Assembly (NCBI RefSeq): GCF_900094935.1
Contig: NZ_FMBA01000007.1
Span: 1 to 64,000 of the forward strand
Origin: Gilliamella intestini
GTDB taxonomy: Bacteria; Pseudomonadota; Gammaproteobacteria; Enterobacterales; Orbaceae
DNA: 64,000 nucleotides
Direction: 5' to 3'
Shown here: positions 18,547 to 29,705 of the stretch, piece by piece
Layout of the letters: every line of letters starts with the position of its first letter
How positions within the stretch are numbered: position 1 is the first letter of the stretch
The notes under the pieces: model-generated
Databases searched by the model: none
What the model was told of the DNA's origin: nothing
Seen by the model: the letters and a program-made list of their open reading frames with translations, nothing else
Made by a program: the position numbers and the translations under genes

Positions 18547-19962
18547 CTACCAAACTATTTGTTGTTCAAATTGTTGTTCAAAATGCCCATAACTTAATCT
18601 AATTGTCCCTAAGTTATCGCCAAAGTCAGTTCCTTGCGATACTGTCACACCTTTTGATAGCAGTTGATTAAGTAAAGCTAATTCTTGTGCTACCGTTTTT
18701 ACAGGTAAATGCGCATATAAATGAAAGCCACCTAGTGGAGGTTGATAAGTAATCTCACCACCGAAATAGCAATCCAACCAATGCATTAACTGCTCTGCTT
18801 TGATTTGTAACGTTTGCCGTAGCTGTTGTTGATGGACAGTGTGATGATGTTGTAGATATTCTTGAGCTAATAATTGTGGCAATATACTTAACCCCGAATC
18901 AATGTGTTGCCGAATATTGGACAGATTTTTGATAATATTATGCGGTGCCACCATCCACCCAATACGAATATTTCCCCCTATATATTTTGATAGCGATCCT
19001 AAATAGATAACTTGATTATGCTGATCCCATTTTTTTATGGGCAATACTGGCAAATTTGGTTTAAACGCTAAACTGCTATAGGCGTCATCCTCAACAATAC
19101 CTATACATTGCGAACGACAAAATGCAACAATTGCCTGTTTTCGTTTATTACTCATAACAAAGCCCATTGGGTTTTGAAATATAGGATTCAAAAATAACCA
19201 CTTTATTTGATGTTGTTGTACGCAATTTGATAGGCTTTCAAGAGTAATACCTTCATTATCACATTCAATACCATATAAACGTAATCCAGCAGCCTGAAAC
19301 AAAGGTAAGGAGTAAAAATAGGAAGGAGATTCAATGCCAACTGCATCACCTGGCTTAAGTAAACCCTGTGTAATAAGAAATAACGACTGTTGAGTGCCCG
19401 ATGTAATTAAAATTTCGTTAATATCAACTTGCATAGAAAACTGCGTTTGCATATAAGTTGCAATTTGAGCTTTAAGCGATGGCAAACCTAATTGTAATGC
19501 ATCGCTGTTTTTTTCATGCATAATCAATTCATTTAACGAAATATTGGGTAGTTGGAGTCTGGGAATTAAATTAGTTGGCAAATCACCATTAGCCAGATCG
19601 CAAATATGCACTTGTTGTGTACGCACTTGAGCCACTTTTTGTTGATAAAATGATTTTTTATCTCGATAAAAATGGGCAGGTAAACGCCAATTGATCGATG
19701 AATATGTTTGCACACCCCATTTTTTATTATTGACATAAGTACCACTGCCTCGACGTCGAATTAGTATGCTTCGTTCAGTCAACAGCTCCAATGCATGTAC
19801 TACAGTTGAGCGGTTAATCTGTAACATTTTGGCTAGCTCCCTTTCTGAAGGTAACCTTTCGCCTGCAATCAAAATTCCTTGCTCAATATAATGTTCAATT
19901 AAGTGAGTCAGTTGTTGAAAAAGCGATCCTTCAAATTGGGTTAGTTTTTGTTTTTGCCACAT
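18547..19962 (-). CDS. pdxR: MocR/GntR-type PLP-dependent regulator, PdxR-like
   Basis: A 471-residue fusion of an N-terminal GntR winged helix (PSERELAKMLQINRSTVVHALELLTE, about residues 40-70) and a fold-type I aminotransferase domain. The PLP domain shows GTQQSLFLITQGLLKPGD, the Asp in GIVEDDAYSSL, and the PLP lysine in LGSLSKYIGG. MocR regulators of the PdxR group sense PLP and activate pdxST. Divergence from pdxS here, with about 200 bases between starts, supports this role strongly. Confidence 0.9.
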   Translation of the reverse strand: MWQKQKLTQFEGSLFQQLTHLIEHYIEQGILIAGERLPSERELAKMLQINRSTVVHALELLTERSILIRRRGSGTYVNNKKWGVQTYSSINWRLPAHFYRDKKSFYQQKVAQVRTQQVHICDLANGDLPTNLIPRLQLPNISLNELIMHEKNSDALQLGLPSLKAQIATYMQTQFSMQVDINEILITSGTQQSLFLITQGLLKPGDAVGIESPSYFYSLPLFQAAGLRLYGIECDNEGITLESLSNCVQQHQIKWLFLNPIFQNPMGFVMSNKRKQAIVAFCRSQCIGIVEDDAYSSLAFKPNLPVLPIKKWDQHNQVIYLGSLSKYIGGNIRIGWMVAPHNIIKNLSNIRQHIDSGLSILPQLLAQEYLQHHHTVHQQQLRQTLQIKAEQLMHWLDCYFGGEITYQPPLGGFHLYAHLPVKTVAQELALLNQLLSKGVTVSQGTDFGDNLGTIRLSYGHFEQQFEQQIVW

Positions 19963-20064
19963 ATTTTATTTTTAAACACTTGTTTTTTTAGGAAATACAT
20001 TAAAAATCAAATAAAATCAATAGCCTACCTGAACGATTTTTATAGTAACACCAACAAACCTAAA

Positions 20065-20090
20065 ATTGGATGGTTTTATTATAGTCCAAT
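20065..20090. promoter_or_regulatory. Inverted repeat in the pdxR-pdxS intergenic region
   Basis: ATTGGA (20065-20070) and TCCAAT (20085-20090) form an inverted repeat with 14 bases between, about 75 bases before pdxS. A divergent regulator site is expected here. Assignment to PdxR rests on position only. Confidence 0.4.
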
Positions 20091-20164
20091 TGGCTGTTTC
20101 GTCTAACTGTTTCTTTTTGAATAATACTTTTCAAACAAGGTCAATTTTCAACTAGGAGTAAAAA

Positions 20165-21052
20165 ATGAATCAAATTACAGGAACACAGACAGTTAAACGT
20201 GGTATGGCACAAATGCAAAAAGGTGGCGTAATTATGGATGTTGTTAATGCTGAACAAGCTAAAATTGCCGAACAAGCTGGTGCAGTTGCAGTAATGGCTT
20301 TAGAGCGAGTACCATCAGATATTCGAGCTGCTGGCGGTGTCGCTCGAATGGCAGATCCTACTATTGTTGAACAAGTCATGAATGTTGTTAGCATACCTGT
20401 CATGGCTAAAGCACGTATTGGACACATTGTTGAAGCACGTATTTTAGAATCAATGGGGGTTGATTATATTGACGAAAGCGAAGTACTAACCCCAGCCGAT
20501 GAACAGTACCATCTTCTAAAAGAAGAATTTACCGTGCCTTTTGTTTGTGGTTGTCGTGATTTGGGTGAAGCACTACGTCGAATTGGTGAAGGAGCATCAA
20601 TGTTACGTACCAAAGGCGAACCAGGAACAGGGAATATTGTTGAAGCTGTTCGCCATATGCGTAAAGTAAATGAGCAAATCCGTTTGGTAACAGGAAAATC
20701 AAAAGATGAGCTAATGACTTTTGCTAAAGAAATTGGCGCACCTTATGAGCTTGTATTACAAGTAAAACAACTAGGTAAGTTGCCTGTTGTGAATTTTGCC
20801 GCTGGTGGCGTTGCGACCCCTGCCGATGCGGCACTTATGATGCAACTGGGTGCCGATGGTGTTTTTGTTGGATCGGGCATTTTTAAATCTCAAAATCCAG
20901 AAAAGTTTGCCAAAGCCATTGTGCAAGCTACTACTTATTTTGATGATTATCCACGATTATCCGAATTATCAAAAGGATTAGGCGAAGCAATGAAAGGCAT
21001 TGAAATCAGCACACTTGCTCAATCAGAAAGAATGCAAGATCGAGGTTGGTAA
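20165..21052 (+). CDS. pdxS: Pyridoxal 5'-phosphate synthase subunit PdxS
   Basis: PdxS is the synthase subunit of the DXP-independent route. It condenses ribose-5-phosphate, glyceraldehyde-3-phosphate and ammonia to PLP in a 12-mer with PdxT. The 295-residue TIM barrel contains [67 protein letters not shown] and [31 protein letters not shown]. It has an AGGAG site and overlaps pdxT by one base. This route is unusual among gammaproteobacteria, most of which use PdxA/PdxJ. Confidence 0.98.
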   Translation: MNQITGTQTVKRGMAQMQKGGVIMDVVNAEQAKIAEQAGAVAVMALERVPSDIRAAGGVARMADPTIVEQVMNVVSIPVMAKARIGHIVEARILESMGVDYIDESEVLTPADEQYHLLKEEFTVPFVCGCRDLGEALRRIGEGASMLRTKGEPGTGNIVEAVRHMRKVNEQIRLVTGKSKDELMTFAKEIGAPYELVLQVKQLGKLPVVNFAAGGVATPADAALMMQLGADGVFVGSGIFKSQNPEKFAKAIVQATTYFDDYPRLSELSKGLGEAMKGIEISTLAQSERMQDRGW

Positions 21053-21645
21053 TGGCAAAATCATCCAAACTAAGCAATGTTAAATACATTGGTGTGCTCA
21101 ACTTACAAGGAGCTGTTAGTGAGCATATTTTGATGCTAAATAGTATTGATAACGTACAAGCAACACTAGTTCAGAAACCTGAACAATTAGCTAATTTAGA
21201 TGGTTTAATCATTCCTGGCGGAGAGTCGACCACAATTAGTCGATTAATTAAACAAAATGGGCTTTTAACGCCCATTCAACAATTTGCCAAACAAGGAAAA
21301 GGAATCTTAGGTACTTGTGCTGGACTAGTGCTTTGTGGCAAAACGACAACTCATAACGAGGTCGAATTATTAGATTTGATGGATATTTGCGTTGAACGCA
21401 ATGGTTTTGGTCGGCAAATTAACAGCTTTGAGACAATATTAGATATACCAACTATTGGTGAGCAAATTCCAGCAGTATTTATTCGTGCTCCTTATATTGC
21501 TAAAGCTGGTGAACAAGTCAATCAGCTAGCTTTTATTGATAATCATTGTGTAATGGCGCAGCAAGATAACATTTTGACTTGCTCATTTCATCCTGAACTA
21601 ACCGTCGATAATCGAATTATGCGTTACTTTGTTGATAGATGTTAA
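21052..21645 (+). CDS. pdxT: Pyridoxal 5'-phosphate synthase glutaminase subunit PdxT
   Basis: PdxT hydrolyses glutamine and channels ammonia to PdxS. The start is the ATG in TAATG shared with the pdxS stop; the protein has 197 residues. The class I glutaminase triad is visible: Cys in ILGTCAGLVLCGK, and His and Glu in CSFHPELT. GLIIPGGESTTISRLI and RAPYIAKAGE are family motifs. Translational coupling to pdxS is expected. An IS-derived element begins 6 bases after the stop. Confidence 0.97.
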   Translation: MAKSSKLSNVKYIGVLNLQGAVSEHILMLNSIDNVQATLVQKPEQLANLDGLIIPGGESTTISRLIKQNGLLTPIQQFAKQGKGILGTCAGLVLCGKTTTHNEVELLDLMDICVERNGFGRQINSFETILDIPTIGEQIPAVFIRAPYIAKAGEQVNQLAFIDNHCVMAQQDNILTCSFHPELTVDNRIMRYFVDRC

Positions 21646-21650
21646 TAAAT

Positions 21651-22434
21651 TGTAGAAAAACGCCGGGTTGTTTACACTTCATGGTTAAAATAATCCCCTA
21701 AAAACTCATAAGGCATTTTTCCAAAAATCGCTTTATGCGGTTTAACGGTATTATAAAAATTAATAAACGTTTAAGCTTTTGTTTTCTATCTTTTGAATTG
21801 TAAACATTTACCTTTACTTAAAAATGAAACAAAACAGCAAACTAGAGAATATTTATTTGTCGGCATAAAACAGTTGTTTTGTTTTTTACTTAAACACGGT
21901 GCTTTCCTGAAACTTTTTGACAAAAATAAGGCTGTCTTTGTTTAGATAAACTACGTGATAACCATCGTATCAATCAAACATTTACCAAACCTACCTACCC
22001 ACAAACGAATGGGAAAGCTGAAAAGAGTGATACGAACTTTGAATTTTGATGTGGCATAATTCGCAAATATTTTGGTATCGACATGCAACATTTGACCCAG
22101 ATAGATTTTGTTATAGCGTTTAGCTTGCCGTATTAATTTATCCTCAATGGATTTTTCGACTTTAACCAGACTTTTAACTCCATAACTGATGGTTTTATAA
22201 CGTTCATTTTTACTGGTTAAAGGCACAAAAAGCTTCAATCGGGCTTTTTTTAGCTCATTATAAATTTCCTAGCAACTGACCATAAAGCATTTAGCAAAAT
22301 CAGGGACCGTTATTTTTTTTTATGATATAAGTGCCATATCTCTTGTCTGCGATAAGGCGTTAGTTTTGCTTTTTTATGTATATTCATTACAGTAATTTCT
22401 CAAATTACTGTAAACAACGCGAGAAATTCCTACA
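21651..22434 (-). mobile_element. Non-autonomous derivative of an IS481-like element, internally deleted and inverted
   Basis: The ends are imperfect inverted repeats of about 26 bases: 21651-21676 begins TGTAGAAAAACG and ends GTTGTTTACA, and 22409-22434 mirrors it. On the minus strand the transposase N-terminus is readable near the right end (MNIHKKAKLTPYRRQEIW, then EDKLIRQAKRYNKIYLGQMLHVDTK). The C-terminus is readable near the left end (NFYNTVKPHKAIFGKMPYEF). The middle, about 21,790-22,065, is inverted: it reads LPLLKNETKQQTREYLFVGI and PQTNGKAE on the plus strand. About 50 codons around the second catalytic Asp are gone, replaced by a dispersed repeat. A 10-bp stem-loop lies at 22389-22411. 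IS481 is my best family guess. Confidence 0.72.
21882..21926 (-). repeat. Dispersed ~42-bp repeat, copy 1
   Basis: Reverse complement contains TTGTCAAAAAGTTTCAGGAAA, here split as TGTCAAAAAGTTTCAGG and GTGTTTAAGTAAAA. It sits inside the non-autonomous IS, at the same internal place as copy 5. Confidence 0.8.
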
Positions 22435-22994
22435 CATTAACTCACATGAGTCTATAACTTGACGACTAATACACCAATTTATTGCGGATCTAGCCTGTAC
22501 TAGTATTGTTCTGGCTCTTTTAAGATTGATTTGTTCTTGCTTTTCAAAAAAAGCGACCATGTCACGCACAGATATTTTATTAACAAGTATATCAGGAAAT
22601 TGATTATAAAGATTTTTGCATACAACGGCTTGATATAGTGTGGCAGTTTTATCTCTAATCGTTGATACATATCTTTTCCATCCAATAACCAAGGCAAGCA
22701 TTTAAAATCATACCTGTATTTTTTGCTTGGTTGTGCTTTTTTGGATCTATCCTTTGTTATATAGGTCTCTCAGCTCACAGACTAAAATCCTAGCATCTTT
22801 AAGTGGTAATGATGATAACACTCTCTTGCTCTTGTCATTCACCGAGTTTTTTTATTCAATCTGAAACAAATTTGAAATGCAATTGTTACTTTTTGTGATA
22901 TTCTTACGCCCAAACTATCACCATCAGTTAACTCAGGCAACCCAGTGTAGGGTTTATTTAATATTGATTTTAATTTTGTATCACTTAATGCCAT
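22435..22994 (-). pseudogene. Tyrosine integrase N-terminal part, broken by stops and an IS
   Basis: The minus strand starts MALSDTKLKSILNKPYTGLPELTDG, the arm-binding (DUF4102) domain of P4-type tyrosine integrases. In-frame stops and a frameshift follow. A core-binding region then reads YISVRDMV-like in DILVNKISVRDMVAFFEKQ and RARTILVQARSAINWC, and ends where the IS begins at 22434. No catalytic domain remains. It marks a lost integrative element downstream of pdxT. Confidence 0.75.
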
Positions 22995-23170
22995 TTTATT
23001 TTCTACATTCTGTACACATAAGAAAATATAGTTATGTACTCAATCTGTACACATTTGCAAGTGAACAACTAAAAAAACGCTTAAATAGCTAAAAACAAAA
23101 ATGAACAAAAAATTATTATATATCATTGAATTTAAATAAATAAAAGAACAATTACGAACAAAGAAGCACA

Positions 23171-24607
23171 ATGAAAAATAATCAAGAACAGCCAAGTTTT
23201 TACTTCCACGATTATGAAACTTTTGGCATCAACCCAGCTTTAGATAGGCCTGCTCAATTTGCCGGAGTTCGGACTGATGAAAATTTTAATATTATTGAAG
23301 AACCATTGGTTATATATTGCTCACAAACTCAAGATTACTTACCAAATCCTGAAGCAGTATTAATTACAGGAATTACCCCCCAAGAGGCAAACCAAAAAGG
23401 CCTTTGTGAAGCGGAATTTACTCGTTTAATCCATCAAGCATTTAGTGTGCCCAATACATGTATTTTAGGTTATAACAATATTCGCTTTGATGATGAAGTG
23501 ACACGAAATATTTTATATCGTAATTTTTACGATCCTTACGCTTACAGTTGGCAAAATGGTAATTCAAGATGGGATCTACTTGATGTAGTTCGAGCTTGTT
23601 ATGCGCTAAGACCGGAAGGAATTAATTGGCCAATAAATGATGAAGGCTTACCAAGTTTTCGTTTAGAACATCTAACAAAAGCGAACAAAATTAAGCACGA
23701 ACATGCACATGATGCAATGTCAGATGTTTATGCAACTATAGCAATAGCCAAATTAATAAAAGAAAAACAACCTAAGCTTTTTAACTATTTTTTTACATTA
23801 CGCAATAAAAATAAAGTTGCTGAACTTATTAATACCGTCAACATGACACCTATTATTCACATATCAGGTATGCTCGGTAACTATCGTGGCAATATGTCAT
23901 TAGTTTGCCCCATTGCTTGGCATCCATTACAAAATAACGCAGTGATTGTTTGTGACCTAATGGGTGATATTGATTCAATTATTGATCTACCTGTAGAAAA
24001 AATTAAAGAAAAGCTCTATACCAAAACAGAAGATCTTGAGTTTAATGAATCACGAATTCCTTTAAAATTAATTCATATTAATAAATGCCCCATTGTTGCT
24101 CCAATAAAAACATTATTATCAGAAAATAGCAAAAGATTTAATATTGATGTAGATCTTTGTTTAATCAAGCAAAAAAAATTATTCCAACATCAAAAAATAC
24201 TACAAAATAAAATGGCAGAATTATTTGCAATAAATGAAAATTATTCTACTCATCCTGATGTCGATGCCCAAATATATAATGGATTTTTAAATAAACAAGA
24301 TAGTTTACGTTGCGAAATAATTCGCACAACACCTGCTAATTTATTAGATACTTTATCATTAACATTTGATGACTCTCGCTTAGCTCCTCTATTTTTCAGA
24401 TACAAAGCACGAAATTACCCACAAACACTAACAGAACAAGAACAAATAATCTGGCTAGATCATTGCCGTGACAAACTTAATATGTTAAAAGTACAAGATT
24501 ATTTATTAACATTAGAACAACTTGCTGAAAACTATATTGAGCACCCTAAAAAACTAGCAATAATTAAACAACTTTATCATTACTGCCATTATTTAGTTGG
24601 TAATTAA
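23171..24607 (+). CDS. sbcB: Exodeoxyribonuclease I
   Basis: SbcB degrades single-stranded DNA 3' to 5' and acts in recombination and mismatch repair. The 478 residues match the family. The DEDD exonuclease sites are visible: FYFHDYETFGINP (Asp and Glu), NNIRFDDEVTRNI, and AHDAMSDVYATIAIA. SH3-like and helical exonuclease-C regions follow. It is monocistronic between the integrase relic and yohJ. Confidence 0.96.
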   Translation: MKNNQEQPSFYFHDYETFGINPALDRPAQFAGVRTDENFNIIEEPLVIYCSQTQDYLPNPEAVLITGITPQEANQKGLCEAEFTRLIHQAFSVPNTCILGYNNIRFDDEVTRNILYRNFYDPYAYSWQNGNSRWDLLDVVRACYALRPEGINWPINDEGLPSFRLEHLTKANKIKHEHAHDAMSDVYATIAIAKLIKEKQPKLFNYFFTLRNKNKVAELINTVNMTPIIHISGMLGNYRGNMSLVCPIAWHPLQNNAVIVCDLMGDIDSIIDLPVEKIKEKLYTKTEDLEFNESRIPLKLIHINKCPIVAPIKTLLSENSKRFNIDVDLCLIKQKKLFQHQKILQNKMAELFAINENYSTHPDVDAQIYNGFLNKQDSLRCEIIRTTPANLLDTLSLTFDDSRLAPLFFRYKARNYPQTLTEQEQIIWLDHCRDKLNMLKVQDYLLTLEQLAENYIEHPKKLAIIKQLYHYCHYLVGN

Positions 24608-24695
24608 TTTTGACGGGCGTATGATATAGGCAAATAACTTTATGTCACTCTAACATCCGTCATAATTTAGAATTAAGATTAATAGCATTTACGTT

Positions 24696-25147
24696 ATGAA
24701 ACATTTTCTAGCTAAACACGCCACCATCAAACATAGGCTATATTCTTTATACTATACACTTTTTAGTTATGGTCGTGGATTGGTCATATTAACTCTTTGT
24801 TTATGGGTAGGTAATATTATTTCTAAAATATTACCTATAATGATTCCTGACAGTATTATTGGTTTATTGATCCTGTTTTTCTTACTTGCATTTCAGTTAA
24901 TTCCCACTTGCTGGATCAAAAATAGCTGTAATCTATTCATGCGTTACATGACATTACTGTTCATTCCTGCTGCAATGGGGATTATGGATAATTATTCACT
25001 CTTATTGCAAAATTGGGTTCCGATTGTATTTGCCAGTGTTGGCGGTACTCTAATTGTGCTACTTTTTACTGCTTTTTTAACAGAACATTTCTATAAAACA
25101 GTAAATCAAGATCCAGTTGTATCACCAAAAAATGAGGATAATCAACC

Positions 25148-25151
<4 letters not shown>
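24696..25151 (+). CDS. yohJ: CidA/LrgA family membrane protein YohJ
   Basis: A 151-residue inner-membrane protein with four hydrophobic helices. The LrgA/CidA signature includes IPDSIIGLLILFFLLAFQLIP and the LLFIPAAMGIMDNY segment. These holin-like proteins pair with LrgB/YohK; the family is connected with murein hydrolase export control and, more recently, with pyruvate or small-metabolite transport. The stop overlaps the yohK start by 4 bases (ATGA). Confidence 0.9.
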
Positions 25152-26486
<1,335 letters not shown>

Positions 26487-26508
26487 ATATTCTTAATAAG
26501 AAAAATTA

Positions 26509-26549
26509 TGTCAAAAAGTTTCAGGAAACTATGTGTTTTAGTATAAAAA
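26509..26549 (+). repeat. Dispersed ~42-bp repeat, copy 2
   Basis: TGTCAAAAAGTTTCAGG followed by GTTTTAGTATAAAAA after 9 bases. It stands free in the sanA-artP gap, 22 bases after the sanA stop. Confidence 0.8.
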
Positions 26550-26581
26550 CAAAATAAAAAAACGATAATCTAATAAATTAG

Positions 26582-26620
26582 ATTGCATTTTTATGCAAAA
26601 AAAAGTAATATTTAATCAAT
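26582..26620 (+). promoter_or_regulatory. Tandem ARG boxes (ArgR operator) upstream of artP
   Basis: ATTGCATTTTTATGCAAA at 26582-26599 is a perfect palindromic ARG-type box. A weaker second box, AAGTAATATTTAATCAAT, lies at 26603-26620 with the canonical 3-base spacing. Consensus used: wnTGAATwwwwATTCAnw, where TGCAT arms are common. A TATAAAAT -10-like element at 26631-26638 follows, so a bound hexamer would block the promoter. Arginine repression of the transporter is the inference. Confidence 0.7.
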
Positions 26621-26650
26621 TTTAGCATCATATAAAATATCTAATTAACA

Positions 26651-27379
26651 ATGAATATTGAATTAAACCATATTAACTGCTTTTATGGTAAACATCAGGC
26701 ATTAAATGATGTTTCACTTTGCTATCCATTGGGTGAAACTATTGTATTACTAGGTCAAAGTGGAGCAGGTAAAAGTTCTTTATTAAAAGTATTTAATTTA
26801 CTTGAAATTCCAACATCAGGCAACATGACTATCGCTAAAGAACATTTTGATTTTTCGAAAAAAATCAATGAATCAACAGTTAGATTATTAAGAAAACATG
26901 TTGGTATGGTTTTTCAAAATTATAATTTGTGGCCACACTTAACCGTACTAGAGAACTTGATCGAAGCACCTTGCCAAGTATTAAAATTATCAAAGAAAGA
27001 AGCAAGTGATAAAGCAATGGCTATATTAGAAAGGCTACAAATTAATGATATGGCTCATCGTTACCCTCTTCATCTTTCAGGAGGACAACAGCAACGTGTT
27101 GCAATAGCTAGGGCATTAATGATGGAGCCGCAAATCTTATTATTTGATGAACCAACAGCGGCATTAGATCCGGCTATTACTTCACAAGTTGCTGAAATTA
27201 TTAATGAGTTGTCGCAGACAGGTATTACACAAATTATAGTTACGCATGAAGTTGATTTTGCTCGTAAAGTTGCTTCACAAGTAATTTACATGGAACAAGG
27301 TAAAATTATAGAGCAAGGGCAACTTGAATGTTTTGCTCATCCTAAAACTGAAAAATTTAAAGCTTATTTGTCACATTAA
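26651..27379 (+). CDS. artP: Arginine ABC transporter ATP-binding protein
   Basis: A 242-residue ABC ATPase energising periplasmic arginine uptake. Walker A is GQSGAGKSS, the Q-loop [13 protein letters not shown], the signature [15 protein letters not shown], Walker [14 protein letters not shown] and the switch His in VTHEVD. The N-terminal [19 protein letters not shown] and the C-terminal AYLSH are closely ArtP-like, beyond general polar amino-acid ATPases. First gene of the art operon, behind an ArgR-type operator. Confidence 0.94.
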   Translation: MNIELNHINCFYGKHQALNDVSLCYPLGETIVLLGQSGAGKSSLLKVFNLLEIPTSGNMTIAKEHFDFSKKINESTVRLLRKHVGMVFQNYNLWPHLTVLENLIEAPCQVLKLSKKEASDKAMAILERLQINDMAHRYPLHLSGGQQQRVAIARALMMEPQILLFDEPTAALDPAITSQVAEIINELSQTGITQIIVTHEVDFARKVASQVIYMEQGKIIEQGQLECFAHPKTEKFKAYLSH

Positions 27380-27402
27380 TTAAAATAAAATTGGGTGGAT
27401 AT

Positions 27403-28137
27403 ATGAAAAAAACATTACTCGCTATTTTTCTTGCAGGCACAGCCTTTTTTGCTCAAGCTACAGAGACCTTAACCATAGGCACAGAAGCAACTTATGCGCC
27501 TTTTGAATTTACTAATGAAAAAAATGAAATTGTTGGATTTGATATTGATGTGATTAATAAAATTTGTGACGAAATCAAAGCCTCTTGCAAAATTGTTAAT
27601 CAATCTTTTGACGGCTTAATTCCAAGCTTAAAAACACGTCGAATCGATGCAGCAATAGCAGGAATTGATGTAACTCCTGAGCGTCAAAAACAAGTTGATT
27701 TCACTAAAATTTATTATGATGATAGTTCAATCCAATTTGTTACCTTAAAAGATACATTAACTAGCCTTGATCAATTAAAAGGTAAACGAGTTGGTATTCA
27801 AAAAGGGACAACTTATCCAAAATACCTAACTGAAAAATACCCTGATGTTAAACAAGTCAGTTACGATAGTTATCAATTTGCTTTTTTAGATTTAAAAGCG
27901 AAGCGAATTGATGCGATCGTATCAAGCTCAATTGTTGCTGGTGAATGGCTAGATAAAGAAACTGATATTGTACCACTAGCAGATAAAATCACCGATCACG
28001 AGTTTTTTGGTGAAGGTTTAGGTATAGCAGTACGTAAAGGTAATGATCAATTATTGAATCAATTTAATCAAGCTCTTGATAAACTAAAAGCAAATGGCGA
28101 ATTAGACACCATTTATAAAAAATGGTTTAACAAATAG
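27403..28137 (+). CDS. artI: Arginine-binding periplasmic protein (ArtI/ArtJ type)
   Basis: A periplasmic solute-binding protein of 244 residues. The start at ATG 27403 follows a GGGTGG site and gives a clean signal peptide, MKKTLLAIFLAGTAFFAQA. The mature part starts ETLTIGTEATYAPFEF and has the SBP family 3 pattern EIVGFDIDVINKIC, DGLIPSLKTRRIDAAIAG and the hinge GKRVGIQKGTTY. It delivers arginine to ArtQM. A strong hairpin after it would leave the downstream permease genes at lower expression. ArtI and ArtJ cannot be separated by eye. Confidence 0.92.
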   Translation: MKKTLLAIFLAGTAFFAQATETLTIGTEATYAPFEFTNEKNEIVGFDIDVINKICDEIKASCKIVNQSFDGLIPSLKTRRIDAAIAGIDVTPERQKQVDFTKIYYDDSSIQFVTLKDTLTSLDQLKGKRVGIQKGTTYPKYLTEKYPDVKQVSYDSYQFAFLDLKAKRIDAIVSSSIVAGEWLDKETDIVPLADKITDHEFFGEGLGIAVRKGNDQLLNQFNQALDKLKANGELDTIYKKWFNK

Positions 28138-28170
28138 TTATTAAATAGTAAAAATCGACGTCATTATGAT

Positions 28171-28197
28171 CTCGCCGCATACTTTCTTTGCGGCGAG
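28171..28197 (+). terminator. Intra-operon terminator between artI and artQ
   Basis: CTCGCCGCA (28171-28179) pairs with TGCGGCGAG (28189-28197) over a 9-base loop, followed by TTTATTTTTTATT. A GC-rich 9-bp stem with a U-rich tail inside an operon suggests partial termination, favouring binding protein over permease. Confidence 0.82.
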
Positions 28198-28240
28198 TTT
28201 ATTTTTTATTAAACAATGTTAATTTAACAACGGTTTTCTT

Positions 28241-29014
28241 ATGTCAGACTTTCTAACGGATAAAATAAATTGGATTCTATCTTTGATGGATGGATATATA
28301 TTGCCACTAACACAAGCAACATCAATTACATTATCATTAGCTTTAGTATCATTAGTGGTAGGCATATTTTTTGCTTTTATTTTTACGCTATTAGAATCGT
28401 CTCCAATTAAACCAGTTGCATGGTTAATGTCACTTTTTAATTTAACGATTCGCGCTTTACCTGAACTATTAATTGTTGTCGCTATTTATAACGGATTACC
28501 GTTATTACTTATATTATTAAATGATGGTTTTACCATTAACCTTTACTTTACTTCATTAACAATACAGCTAGACATTCAAGATTTTAATATTAATCCTTTT
28601 TTATGCGGTGTTTCTGCACTATCACTTTTATACGCTGTTTATGCCTCTCAAACGTTACGCGGTGCATTTAAAGCAATTTCTAACGGACAAAAACAAGCAG
28701 CTCAAGTACTTGGGTTAAGTAAATCACGCACGTTTTTTCGTATCATAATGCCACAAATGTGGCGCCACGCATTGCCGGGATTAAGTAATCAATGGCTAAT
28801 TTTATTAAAAGATACAGCACTAGTATCAGCTATTGCCATTAATGATTTGATGATGCAAACAAAAGCAATTATAGCTCGAACAAACCAACCTTTTTTATGG
28901 TATTTCATTGCGATGATTATCTATTTAATCATCTCAATTTTAAGTCAAAAAGTTATATCACAAATTGAAAATCGTTCAACCTATTTTGAACAATCAACAT
29001 CAGCAAAAAATTAG
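28241..29014 (+). CDS. artQ: Arginine ABC transporter permease ArtQ
   Basis: A 257-residue polar-amino-acid permease with five helices. The EAA loop reads GQKQAAQVLGLSKSRTFFRIIMPQMWRHALPGLSNQWLILLKDTAL and contacts ArtP. The RALPELLIVVAIYNGLP segment is typical of ArtQ. It is about 20 residues longer than the E. coli protein, mainly in a loop near residue 100. It pairs with ArtM. Confidence 0.92.
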   Translation: MSDFLTDKINWILSLMDGYILPLTQATSITLSLALVSLVVGIFFAFIFTLLESSPIKPVAWLMSLFNLTIRALPELLIVVAIYNGLPLLLILLNDGFTINLYFTSLTIQLDIQDFNINPFLCGVSALSLLYAVYASQTLRGAFKAISNGQKQAAQVLGLSKSRTFFRIIMPQMWRHALPGLSNQWLILLKDTALVSAIAINDLMMQTKAIIARTNQPFLWYFIAMIIYLIISILSQKVISQIENRSTYFEQSTSAKN

Positions 29015-29026
29015 TAAGGTCTTATT

Positions 29027-29704
29027 ATGTTTGATACTTTTATTTATTATCTTAAAATCATACTTCAAGGTCTGCCTAATACATTAAGCTTAGGAATTTT
29101 AGGGATTTTATCGGCAGGATTGCTAGCAATTATCTTATCTTGTTTATTGTCATTAAATTCGTATGCTTTAACTAAAGCAATTCGTACATATATTATTTTA
29201 TTTACAGGTTCCCCACTACTTGTACAACTATTTTTAATCTATTATGGACCATCACAATTTAGTGGTACATTAAGCAAAGTACCCGCACTTTATGAACTTA
29301 TCTCATCGCCTTGGTTTTGCGCATACTTAGCTTTAACACTTAATAGTGCAGCTTATACTACACAAATATTTTACGGTGCATTAAAATCGTTACCTCAAGG
29401 ACAATGGCAAGCTTGCGAAGCACTCGGTATGGATAAAAAACAAACATTAAAAGTTATTTTACCTTATGCATTAAAAAGGGCTCTTTCAACTTACTCTAAT
29501 GAGGTTGTCTTTGTTATAAAAGGCACGGCATTAGCATCGATGATTCCCGTAATGGACATTATGGGATATAGCAACCAATTAAATAGTGATTATTATGATT
29601 TTTCTATTTTTATTGTTGCAGGCTTAGTTTACCTCTTGATAAATGGTTTACTTAGCACCATTATGAGGATTATAGAGAAAAAATCCCTCAAATTCGAAAA
29701 CTAA
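29027..29704 (+). CDS. artM: Arginine ABC transporter permease ArtM
   Basis: The second permease subunit, 225 residues, five helices. [17 protein letters not shown] and the EAA loop [45 protein letters not shown] fit ArtM. It starts 12 bases after artQ and ends one base before uvrC, so uvrC may be read from the same transcript. Confidence 0.93.
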   Translation: MFDTFIYYLKIILQGLPNTLSLGILGILSAGLLAIILSCLLSLNSYALTKAIRTYIILFTGSPLLVQLFLIYYGPSQFSGTLSKVPALYELISSPWFCAYLALTLNSAAYTTQIFYGALKSLPQGQWQACEALGMDKKQTLKVILPYALKRALSTYSNEVVFVIKGTALASMIPVMDIMGYSNQLNSDYYDFSIFIVAGLVYLLINGLLSTIMRIIEKKSLKFEN

Positions 29705-29705
29705 T

